Source of the DNA: JBGPHT01 sp041484525
GTDB taxonomy: Bacteria; Acidobacteriota; Terriglobia; Bryobacterales; Bryobacteraceae
Reading direction: 5' to 3'
DNA: 8,035 bases
NCBI GenBank assembly: GCA_041484525.1
Contig: JBGPHT010000244.1
Location: 1 to 8,035 of the forward strand
Shown: piece after piece, positions 1 to 6,393 of the stretch
How the letters are laid out: every line of letters starts with the position of its first letter
Position numbering within the stretch: position 1 is the first letter of the stretch
Position numbers and translations under genes: made by a program
The notes under the pieces: model-generated
Database searches by the model: none
Seen by the model: the letters and a program-made list of their open reading frames with translations, nothing else
Told to the model about the DNA's origin: nothing

Positions 1-14
1 AGTCCGGCTGGGTG

Positions 15-36
15 GGCATTCCGAATTATAAATGCC
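15..36. repeat. Inverted repeat overlapping the promoter -10 box; possible operator
   Basis: The perfect 6-bp arms GGCATT (15-20) and AATGCC (31-36) flank a 10-nt centre that contains the whole minus-strand TATAAT box (25-30). A dyad at this place could be a repressor operator. It could also be a weak hairpin in a plus-strand transcript, since TTCTTT follows the second arm. Arms this short can arise by chance, so only the position makes it notable. Confidence 0.35.
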
Positions 37-53
37 TTCTTTCCCATAGTCAA
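25..53 (-). promoter_or_regulatory. Strong sigma70-type promoter firing leftwards out of the window
   Basis: Read on the minus strand, TTGACT (53-48) and TATAAT (30-25) are separated by exactly 17 nt, so 11 of 12 hexamer positions match the sigma70 consensus. The 24 nt upstream of the -35 box (54-77) are about 80% A/T in an otherwise GC-rich window and resemble an UP element. The promoter points away from the operon and lies beyond its last stop codon, so it must serve a gene or RNA to the left of position 1. Transcription would start around 17-19, where an ATG also lies (19-17). No start codon with a Shine-Dalgarno sequence is visible before the edge. Confidence 0.72.
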
Positions 54-148
54 ACAAAATCGTCTATTTATGTTTTTGGTCGGAAGAGACCGCTGTTTCG
101 ACGGGCCTGTGTCTACGAAAATAAGGGACAAGCTCTAGATAGCAATAC

Positions 149-171
149 GCTTCCTTACGGTCGCGGCTCTG
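149..171. repeat. Short dispersed-repeat-like sequence encoding LPYGRGS/EPRP
   Basis: One plus-strand reading gives LPYGRGSV, and the minus strand reads TEPRP followed by TAA. From memory, this short motif recurs between and at the ends of genes in Solibacter-like acidobacterial genomes and often appears in spurious translations. Here it supplies the last codons and the stop of the exported-protein gene. Only one copy is in the window, so its dispersed nature cannot be shown from this sequence. Confidence 0.4.
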
Positions 172-2362
172 TGAGCAGCGTGTACCCCGATGAGCAGAAC
201 TGCTTTCCACCGGTTTGCGCGCACACGATCAATTGCGCGGTGGAACCGGCGAGGCCGTCGGGCACGGCGACGTTCACCTGCTGCACGCCGGGAATTCCGG
301 GTGCCCCGGCGGCATAGAGCGGAACCAGACCGGCGCGATCGCCAATCTGCACCGACACGATCGACCCTGTCGGAATGCCGGTCCCGAAGATCTGCAGGAT
401 GCTGCCGGCTTGGGCCGCGGAACCAGCCTTGTTTTCCGAGTTGTTCTGGTTCAGGACGCCGTGCGCGAAAATCGACGGCCATGCGGGCGAGAGTGCCACG
501 GTTTGTGGCGTGCTACTTGAGCCATCTACCGTTACCACCAGCGTGGCCGAGGTCTTGGCGCCCAGACCGTCCGGCACCTGCAGGTTGATCTGGCCGTCGG
601 TCACGTAGAGCAGTGTTGCGGGCGTTCCATCGAACGTCACCGACACGATCTTGCCCGCGAAGTGCGATCCCATCAGCGTGCCCAACGAGCCGGCCACGAG
701 CGGTGTCACTTCAAACGTGGCGGCGTTGACCACCTTGCTGACGACGATCGCCGGCGGCGATACAGGTGGCGGCGTGACCGGCGGCGGCGCCACAGGATCG
801 GGTCTCACGGTCAACACCACCGGGACCGTAGCGTGGCCCGCCAGCGGACCGGCATCGATAATCACGTTCGCCCGGTAGGTGCCCGGGGCCAGTCCTTGCG
901 CGCCCTTGGCAGGCGTCGGCCTGAGGGCGGCGGAGTTCTGACCGGACGCGATATCGCCCAGGAACGCCAGCCATCCGGAGCCGTCCACGTAGCTGATGCT
1001 GGCGGCCCAGTTCATGATGCCGCCGCCGATGTTCCGCACCGTGATGTAGCCGGGAGGCCCGATGGGCGCGCCGTTGGCGAAGGAGACGATCTGGATGGTA
1101 TCGCTCTCCACCTGCAGTTTGGGGAAGTAGCCGGCGTTGCAATCGCCCAGCACGTTGCAGTCGGACGCCGGCGTCACGGCCGCGAAGCGCGGAATGGGAG
1201 CCGTCTGCGAAGCGCTGAACACACCCGAGACAGGAGCCAGTTGCACCGTCTCCTGCGCTACCGACGCCACGGTCACATTGGCGATCCCGAAGAAGGTCGG
1301 GAACTGGGCGCTCTCGAGCGCGTTGGGGTTTCCATCCACCACTTCGTACACGACGATGCCGGCGCCGTTGACGAGCGGCACCTCGCTTACCGAGTTGAGA
1401 TTCGACGGCGTGTTGGGAATCGCCGTGACCACCAGGCCTCCCACGCCTGAATTGTCGGTCGCGAGCACGCGGGCCAGCAGGAGCGCCTGGCTGCCGGGAA
1501 CGTACTGCCCTACCGCCTGCGGCAGGCCGAGGTCGCCGCCCGCGGTGGGCGTGAGCGCGTCCGAACCGGCCACCAGGTCGGGAACGTAGAGGTGCGCGTT
1601 GGATGGGAAGCCCGAATATTTCACCAGGAACCGCGTGCCGTTCTGTTCCGTAGCCGATTGCACCAGGAACGCGTTCGAGAATCCTTCGGTCAGGCGCGTG
1701 GAAGCGAATGCGGTCCCTGCCGCGAAGAGGCTCGCGAGAGTGACCGCGGTCGAAGGCAGGGGAGATCCGGTGCAGGTGATGCCGGTGCTGTAGAGCGTGG
1801 CGTACAGACCCGTCTGCGAAGAGGCCACGATCACCTGTGCCTGATTGAGCGCGATCGACGAAGAGGACCCGAACGCGAGCGAGGCGCGGATGGGCTGCGC
1901 GGAAATCTGCCCCAATTGGTAGGCATTGCCGCGCAGGTTGGAAATCCTGAAGTTGATCCGGCCGCTCGCGGGCGCGAAGAAGCTGAGGCCGTTGAACGTG
2001 ACGCTTTGGTTGGTGACGATCGCCGTCTGGCCGGTCGGCACGAAGCCATTGCCGTAATCGACGGCGAACTCTACATCATGGGTCTGGTTACTCGAGTCCA
2101 CCCGGTTGGTGACGCTCACCGGGAGGGAGATTGTCAGGTTGAATGACAAAACCGCCCCGGAATTGTAACCGGAACATTGCAGAAAAAGATCGCCCAGGCG
2201 TTCCGACAGGCCTTCGGAGCGTACCGTGGTGGGTACGGCGGAAACCTGGCATTGAGGAACGGAGGTCTGGGCGAGAGCGGCGCAACTGGATAAAGCAAGA
2301 AGTGCAAGGCAGCGGAGAAGCAAGGCGCCGCCGGCCCTAATACTCGGCGTAAGGGATCCCAT
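155..2362 (-). CDS. Exported protein with BACON-like region and Solibacter-type C-terminal domain (TIGR03437)
   Basis: A 735-residue protein of unknown function. Residues 10-31 form a hydrophobic export signal. LSSC (25-28) could be a lipobox, or signal peptidase I could cut after ALA at 29-31. Residues about 33-400 are Ser/Thr/Asn-rich and beta-like, with no family I recognise. Residues about 415-520 resemble a BACON/Ig-like domain. A proline-rich linker (about 521-538) leads to residues 540-735, which match the TIGR03437 pattern: VVNAATF, a GTLMGSHFAG-type turn, QINLQVPDGL, then a second half with ILQIFGTGI and QQVNVAVPDGL. The start at 2362 has AGGA four bases upstream and overlaps the preceding pseudopilin by 26 nt; a TTG at 2323 is the only obvious alternative. 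As the last gene of a secretin/pseudopilin operon, it may be a substrate or surface part of that machine (inference). Confidence 0.88.
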   Translation of the reverse strand: MGSLTPSIRAGGALLLRCLALLALSSCAALAQTSVPQCQVSAVPTTVRSEGLSERLGDLFLQCSGYNSGAVLSFNLTISLPVSVTNRVDSSNQTHDVEFAVDYGNGFVPTGQTAIVTNQSVTFNGLSFFAPASGRINFRISNLRGNAYQLGQISAQPIRASLAFGSSSSIALNQAQVIVASSQTGLYATLYSTGITCTGSPLPSTAVTLASLFAAGTAFASTRLTEGFSNAFLVQSATEQNGTRFLVKYSGFPSNAHLYVPDLVAGSDALTPTAGGDLGLPQAVGQYVPGSQALLLARVLATDNSGVGGLVVTAIPNTPSNLNSVSEVPLVNGAGIVVYEVVDGNPNALESAQFPTFFGIANVTVASVAQETVQLAPVSGVFSASQTAPIPRFAAVTPASDCNVLGDCNAGYFPKLQVESDTIQIVSFANGAPIGPPGYITVRNIGGGIMNWAASISYVDGSGWLAFLGDIASGQNSAALRPTPAKGAQGLAPGTYRANVIIDAGPLAGHATVPVVLTVRPDPVAPPPVTPPPVSPPAIVVSKVVNAATFEVTPLVAGSLGTLMGSHFAGKIVSVTFDGTPATLLYVTDGQINLQVPDGLGAKTSATLVVTVDGSSSTPQTVALSPAWPSIFAHGVLNQNNSENKAGSAAQAGSILQIFGTGIPTGSIVSVQIGDRAGLVPLYAAGAPGIPGVQQVNVAVPDGLAGSTAQLIVCAQTGGKQFCSSGYTLLTEPRP

Positions 2363-2777
2363 CGAGTCCTATTTTATCCGATGTACTCTTCACATCGAAG
2401 ATGCCTGGTTCGGCCTGGTTAACACTTTGGCTGGCGTCTTCGTTAATTGTTCGCCATTGGTTCGAGCCGGTCATCGGGTCCAGGGGGACCTCGCGGAGGT
2501 AGCCTTCGCTCACCAGGTCCTGCAGCGACTGCGGCGCTTTCTGCTTGTCGTAGGTGTAGTTGTCGATCACGGTGCGGAGCGTGAACAGGTTGTTGTGGAG
2601 CACGCTTTCTTTAGAGCGGATGATGGTCTTCTGGTAAACGGGAATGGCGAGCGAGATCAGGATCACCATGATCGTGATCACCACCATCAGCTCGACGAAG
2701 GTGAAGCCCCGGCGGAGCGCCTGGCGCCGCGTGATGCGGGGCCCGCCCTGCTTACCAATCTGCATACGATGTTCCAT
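2337..2777 (-). CDS. GspG-like pseudopilin / prepilin-type N-terminal cleavage protein, second copy
   Basis: A major-pseudopilin-like protein, probably a periplasmic fibre subunit processed by a prepilin peptidase. Counting from the 2777 start (146 residues), a basic leader ends in RRG, cleavage falls before FTFVELMVV, and glutamate is at mature position +5. A hydrophobic helix of about 20 residues and a GspG-like globular domain follow. VPLDPMTGSNQW and the terminal DGIPYAEY match motifs in the neighbouring pseudopilin. The start is uncertain: ATG 2777 leaves a 24-residue leader and a 26-nt overlap with the upstream gene, ATG 2765 gives a 20-residue leader, and ATG 2819 is possible but overlaps by 68 nt. 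I chose 2777 because it matches the overlap at this gene's own 3' end; its Shine-Dalgarno (GAGAAAG) is weak, suggesting translational coupling. Confidence 0.87.
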   Translation of the reverse strand: MEHRMQIGKQGGPRITRRQALRRGFTFVELMVVITIMVILISLAIPVYQKTIIRSKESVLHNNLFTLRTVIDNYTYDKQKAPQSLQDLVSEGYLREVPLDPMTGSNQWRTINEDASQSVNQAEPGIFDVKSTSDKIGLDGIPYAEY

Positions 2778-3216
2778 CCGGAGCTTTCTCGGTCGTCTTG
2801 CTATAGACGTCGAACACATCCTGCCCGCCCCAACTCATGCTCTTGGGATCGTCCTGGTCGCTGCGCATGCCCCAGTCCTCTTTGTTGGTGAATGGGTCGC
2901 GCGGAATGCGCCGGAGGAAGCGCATTTTCTTGCCGTCCGGGCCCATCAGCTTTTGGCCTTCCACCAGGATGTCGAGAGTTTCCGGATAGCAATTGCTGCC
3001 TGCCTTGGACGGTCCGAAAAAGCCGGCGTCGCAATTGTCTTTGTATTTGTCGATGGCCTTGCGCATTTCGTCGAGGGCCGACCGCAGTTCGCGCTGTCGC
3101 TCGACGCGGACCCGCGCGCGGGAGAGCGGCACCGCCATGGTGGTCAGGATCAGCATGATCGTGAAGGCCACGATCAACTCCACCAAAGTCAGGCCGCGTT
3201 GGTTCCTCCGTTTCAT
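2752..3216 (-). CDS. GspG-like pseudopilin / prepilin-type N-terminal cleavage protein, first copy
   Basis: A 154-residue pseudopilin. The leader MKRRNQRG is cut after Gly8, leaving LTLVELIVAFTIM with glutamate at mature position +5, followed by a hydrophobic helix to about residue 30. The globular part has the heptad-like ELRSALDEMRKAIDKYK, then RRIPRDPFTNKEDW and a C-terminal FDVYS...DGTSYADW. The last motif resembles the calcium-binding C-terminal loop of GspG major pseudopilins. Compared with the next gene it has an insert around residues 60-80 with two cysteines (CDAGFF, NCYPE). It starts 4 nt after the secretin stop. A TAA in its own frame just upstream rules out an earlier start. AGAGG lies only one base before the ATG, so coupling to secretin translation is likely. 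Confidence 0.9.
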   Translation of the reverse strand: MKRRNQRGLTLVELIVAFTIMLILTTMAVPLSRARVRVERQRELRSALDEMRKAIDKYKDNCDAGFFGPSKAGSNCYPETLDILVEGQKLMGPDGKKMRFLRRIPRDPFTNKEDWGMRSDQDDPKSMSWGGQDVFDVYSKTTEKAPDGTSYADW

Positions 3217-3220
3217 ACCT

Positions 3221-5773
3221 CTACTTTACGTTGACGATCAGCGCCGGGGTAGACGTGGAGACCGGCATGCCGGCGGAGTTCCGCACCGTCAGGTTGGGGA
3301 TGGTCACGGTCGTGCTGCCGCGGCCGATCGCCTGGAAGCTGAAGCTGACCAGAGTGCCCGACCCGGAGACCCCGGCCGAGTTCGGTGAGCGGCTAAGTTG
3401 GATAGTGACGTTGCCGGTATCGTTCATGATGTTCTTCGTGAAGACCGGCTGCTGGCCGTCGTTGGCCAGAAATTCGCCGCGCGTCACGTCGTTGATGCGC
3501 AGGATCTTGGGGTCGAACTGCAGGGCCATGGGCGCGGCGCTGACATCGGCGCCGTTCTCGACCACCAGGGTGACGGTGAACGCGGAGGAGAGGTTGGCCT
3601 CGATCGCGGCCGGCTGGAAATGTATGCTGGCGCTGCCGGCCGGCACGGCGCCGGGTACGGGCGGGAGAGCAGTCGCCGGGGGTAGCAACGGCGGAGCGGT
3701 GGCGGGCGGCGCCGTTATGGGCGGGGCAGTCGCGGGCGGTGCGGGGGGCACGCCCGGACCCGGGATCACCGCCGGCGGATTACTGGCAGCGGCGGGCGGA
3801 ACCGGTCTGGTCGCCGCAGCGGCGGGTGCGGCGGACACCGTGCCTGCGGCAGCGGCGTCATCGGCGGCCACCGGGCGCACCGGGGCTTCTTGGCGCGGCG
3901 ACAGGGTAACCTTGACGGTCTGCGCATTGCCTGCCGCCACGCCGCGCAGGTTCTCGGCCGTGATCTCAGGCCGCCGGATGATGTGCGGAATGATCGCGAT
4001 CATCAGCTCGCGCCGCTCGCGATCGATGCTCTGGCCCTGGAACAGCTTTCCGATAATCGGGATCGAGCTGAGTCCGGGAATGCCGGTCACCGACTTGGTG
4101 TCCTGCACGTTGATCAACCCGCCCAGCAGGTTGACCTCGCCTTCGCGCATGCGCACAGCATGCGTGATCTTGCGCTGTCCGATGATCGGCTGGTCGATGC
4201 CGCCCAGGTTGACCGTGCCCGTGACATTCGAAATATCCAGCTCGATGAGCATGGAGATATCGCCGTTCTCGTGCACGCGCGGCGTCACATCCACGTTCAC
4301 GCCCACGTCGATATAGTTGAACTGCGTATTCACCAGCGGATTGATCCCCACACCGCCGATGCCCGGCTGGAAGCTGCCGCTGGCCGTGGGCTCGCGCTCG
4401 CCGATTTTGAGCGACGCCTTCTGGTTGTCCACGCCGCGCAACTGCGGCGCCTGCAGCACCTTGGTCCGGGCATCGCTCATCACCGCCTGGATGACACCCG
4501 AGGGAAGGACGGTCGAGAAATCCTGCTCATTGATCTTCCCCAGATTGCCCAGCGGAATGGCGTTGTTGGCGGTGCTGGTTGTGGTGGTGGTCCCCGTGCC
4601 GGTCCCGGTGCCAGTGCCCGTGCCCGTACCTGTGCCGGTGGCAGCTCCGGTGGCGACGTCTGTGACCACTTTGAGGCCCGCCCGCGGCGTGAACGCAATC
4701 GGCAGGTTGAGGCCGTTGGCGGCCACGGCGGCAGCAAGCTGGCGCGTGTAGATGCTGCTGGCCTCCATCACGATAATATCCACGACGACTTCGGATTTCG
4801 GCTTGTCCAGGTCGTTGATGATCTTCTCGGCCAGCGCGATGCGGTCGGCTTCGCACTTGGCAATGATGGCGTTCTGCGCGTTGTAGGCGAAGAGGCGGTT
4901 GCAATCGGCGGTGCCGCGAACGGCGGTCACGATCTCCTGCAGGTCCTGCGGCGTGTTGACATTCGAAAGATAGAAGACTTTGGTCACCTGCTCTTCATAA
5001 TCGCGGCGCTTGTTGGGGTTGTCGTTGGTGATGAATACGGTGTTGGGGGAAAGCGCTTTCCAGAACGACTTCGTCTGCATGGCGACGTAGTCCAGAGCCT
5101 CTTCGATGCTGGTGTTTTGGAAATCCACGTTGAACAGGTCCTTGGCCGGGTTGTTGAATTCCGGGTCCCACAGAACGTTGAGGCCGGCTACCTTGCCCAG
5201 CGTGTCGAAAATGACGCGCGCCTTCTGGCCGTTCATTTTGAGATCGGTTCGGGGGCTGGTGGGCTTCAGTTCGGGAACTCCCTGCAGGCGATTCACCCGT
5301 TCCTGGAGATCGCGCTTGGCTTCCTGTACCGGCGTGAGACCGCGATCCTGAGGAGCGGATTCCCGTCCCGTCTCCTCGACGCGTTTGCGCTCGCGCTGGA
5401 TCATTTGCTGGGTGCGGACGGTCTCCTGCTCGGCGGCAGCGGACCCGGGGTTGGTGGAATAGGCTTTCTGGAATTCGAGCAGCGCTTCGCCGAGCTGCCC
5501 GGCGGCACGGGCTCTCAGACCGCGATCGATGTGCATCTGGCCGGCCTGGAAGCGCGACTTGTCGACCGCCATCAAGTAGACCATTTCGTTGGGGTCTTCG
5601 GAGAGCGCTTTTTCGTAATCCTCGAGGGCACCATCCCACTCTTTTTTGTCCTCATGCGCCCGGCCGGACGCCAGAAACTTGTCCCCTTTCTTCGTGCGGG
5701 CCTCGAGCGGCATCACCGGCGCGATCAATAATGCCGCCAGGAGCACCGCGGTTAACCGATTGAAAAAAAGCAT
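3221..5773 (-). CDS. Secretin (GspD/PilQ-type) with N-terminal TPRs and C-terminal cohesin-like domain
   Basis: An 850-residue outer-membrane secretin, the exit pore of a type II secretion or type IV pilus-like system. In order: signal peptide (1 to about 25); two TPR-like repeats (about 31-64 and 81-112); a charged, probably coiled segment (114-165); an STN/N0-like domain (about 175-250); one N1-type secretin_N domain (about 262-325) with Cys291 and Cys307; a Thr-Gly repeat (379-399); and the secretin core (about 425-600) with VTPRV, EGEVNLLGGL and IPGLSSIPIIGKLF. A Pro/Ala linker (about 630-713) leads to a cohesin-like domain (about 714-850). The usual pilotin-binding S domain is not recognisable. 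The ATG has AGGA about 12 nt upstream (rather far) and a GGAAA closer in. It heads a four-gene operon. GspD versus PilQ cannot be decided without the ATPase and platform genes. Confidence 0.92.
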   Translation of the reverse strand: MLFFNRLTAVLLAALLIAPVMPLEARTKKGDKFLASGRAHEDKKEWDGALEDYEKALSEDPNEMVYLMAVDKSRFQAGQMHIDRGLRARAAGQLGEALLEFQKAYSTNPGSAAAEQETVRTQQMIQRERKRVEETGRESAPQDRGLTPVQEAKRDLQERVNRLQGVPELKPTSPRTDLKMNGQKARVIFDTLGKVAGLNVLWDPEFNNPAKDLFNVDFQNTSIEEALDYVAMQTKSFWKALSPNTVFITNDNPNKRRDYEEQVTKVFYLSNVNTPQDLQEIVTAVRGTADCNRLFAYNAQNAIIAKCEADRIALAEKIINDLDKPKSEVVVDIIVMEASSIYTRQLAAAVAANGLNLPIAFTPRAGLKVVTDVATGAATGTGTGTGTGTGTGTGTTTTTSTANNAIPLGNLGKINEQDFSTVLPSGVIQAVMSDARTKVLQAPQLRGVDNQKASLKIGEREPTASGSFQPGIGGVGINPLVNTQFNYIDVGVNVDVTPRVHENGDISMLIELDISNVTGTVNLGGIDQPIIGQRKITHAVRMREGEVNLLGGLINVQDTKSVTGIPGLSSIPIIGKLFQGQSIDRERRELMIAIIPHIIRRPEITAENLRGVAAGNAQTVKVTLSPRQEAPVRPVAADDAAAAGTVSAAPAAAATRPVPPAAASNPPAVIPGPGVPPAPPATAPPITAPPATAPPLLPPATALPPVPGAVPAGSASIHFQPAAIEANLSSAFTVTLVVENGADVSAAPMALQFDPKILRINDVTRGEFLANDGQQPVFTKNIMNDTGNVTIQLSRSPNSAGVSGSGTLVSFSFQAIGRGSTTVTIPNLTVRNSAGMPVSTSTPALIVNVK
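3632..3880 (-). other. Pro/Ala-rich linker segment within the secretin gene
   Basis: Codons 632-714 encode a low-complexity linker rich in proline and alanine, with variants of PPATAPP repeated three or four times. It joins the secretin core to the cohesin-like domain. The segment is likely unstructured and would let the cohesin-like module sit at a distance from the barrel. Confidence 0.8.
4592..4639 (-). repeat. Eight tandem Thr-Gly codon pairs in the secretin gene
   Basis: Eight consecutive 6-bp units of the form ACN GGN encode (Thr-Gly)8, directly followed by five threonine codons. Third positions vary (ACA, ACG, ACT, ACC; GGC, GGT, GGG), so it is not a perfect microsatellite. It lies between the N1-type domain and the secretin core, where secretins can carry a variable loop. 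Confidence 0.9.
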
Positions 5774-5889
5774 GTTTCCGTACTTTCCTAGCCTTTCCGA
5801 TGCCCTATACTTGAAGAATAAGGCATGCGCGGAGACCTGAGGTATCTAAACTCACTGACGAGCCCGGGAGTCCGAGCGTTGAGAGCAAA
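5774..5889. promoter_or_regulatory. Divergent spacer between the secretin operon and smpB
   Basis: This 116-bp stretch must hold the promoters of both divergent genes. The best plus-strand -10 candidate is TATACT at 5806-5811, with only a weak -35 (TTTCCT, 5784-5789, 16-nt spacer). On the minus strand TATTCT (5820-5815) and TATAGG (5809-5804) are possible -10 boxes without good -35 partners. The candidates overlap, so the two directions could interfere. No terminator or riboswitch-like structure is evident. Confidence 0.35.
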
Positions 5890-6378
5890 TTGGCTGAGGT
5901 TGAGATCAAATTGCCTGAGAAAGACAGTTCCATCAAGATCCTGAGCGACAACCGGCAGGCCAGCCACAACTATTTCCTGATGGACCGCTTCGAAGCCGGC
6001 ATGGTACTGACCGGCACCGAAGTGAAGGCCGCCAAAGACGGACAGATCCAGCTCAAGGAAGCCTACGGCGCCGTGATCCAGAACGAGGCCTGGCTGGTGA
6101 ATGCTCACTTCAGCCAGTACTCGCATGGCAACCGTGAAAACCATCCGCCGATCCGCAACCGGAAGCTCCTGCTGCACCGCCGCGAGATCGACAAACTCCT
6201 GGGCGTGACGCGGGAGAAGGGGCTATTGCTGATTCCCACGAAGATCTATCTGAAGAACGGCCGGATCAAGTGCGAGGTGGCGGTGGCGAAAGGCAAGAAG
6301 TTTCACGACAAGCGCGAAACGGAGAGGGCTCGAACTGCGGAATCCGAAGCGCGCGCGGAAATCCGGCGGCGCGCGTAG
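5890..6378 (+). CDS. smpB: SsrA-binding protein SmpB
   Basis: A 162-residue SmpB, the tmRNA-binding protein that helps load tmRNA onto stalled ribosomes. Family signatures are in order: NRQASHNYFL (21-30), GTEVKAAKDG (42-51) with LKEAY, the HGNRENHPPIRNRKLLLHRREI region (79-100), IPTKIYLKNG (115-124), and the basic tail KGKKFHDKRE (134-143), which in the family enters the mRNA channel. Length is normal. The start is TTG: no ATG or GTG lies in frame between the upstream stop near 5812 and this codon, and the first in-frame ATG (residue 31) would delete conserved sequence. GAGAG sits four bases upstream as a modest Shine-Dalgarno. The tmRNA gene itself is not in the window. Confidence 0.96.
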   Translation: MAEVEIKLPEKDSSIKILSDNRQASHNYFLMDRFEAGMVLTGTEVKAAKDGQIQLKEAYGAVIQNEAWLVNAHFSQYSHGNRENHPPIRNRKLLLHRREIDKLLGVTREKGLLLIPTKIYLKNGRIKCEVAVAKGKKFHDKRETERARTAESEARAEIRRRA

Positions 6379-6393
6379 GGCGGGCAGGGCGTA

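Noticed and set aside
71..92. GGTC/GACC hairpin next to a T run, considered as an operon terminator
   Set aside because: The T run precedes the stem on the plus strand and becomes an A run after it on the minus strand, so it does not fit an intrinsic terminator in either direction.
662..2146. Plus-strand frames of 150-262 residues opposite the exported-protein gene
   Set aside because: Arg-rich shadows without domains; the minus-strand frame has a signal peptide and a recognised C-terminal domain.
3231..4316. 361-residue plus-strand frame opposite the secretin 3' half
   Set aside because: Its glycine/alanine runs mirror the Pro/Ala linker on the other strand; no independent coding signal.
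3890..5731. 613-residue open frame on the plus strand, antisense to the secretin gene
   Set aside because: Rich in His, Asp and Arg, as expected for the antisense of a GC-rich gene. It has no recognisable domain, while the opposite strand encodes a clear secretin.
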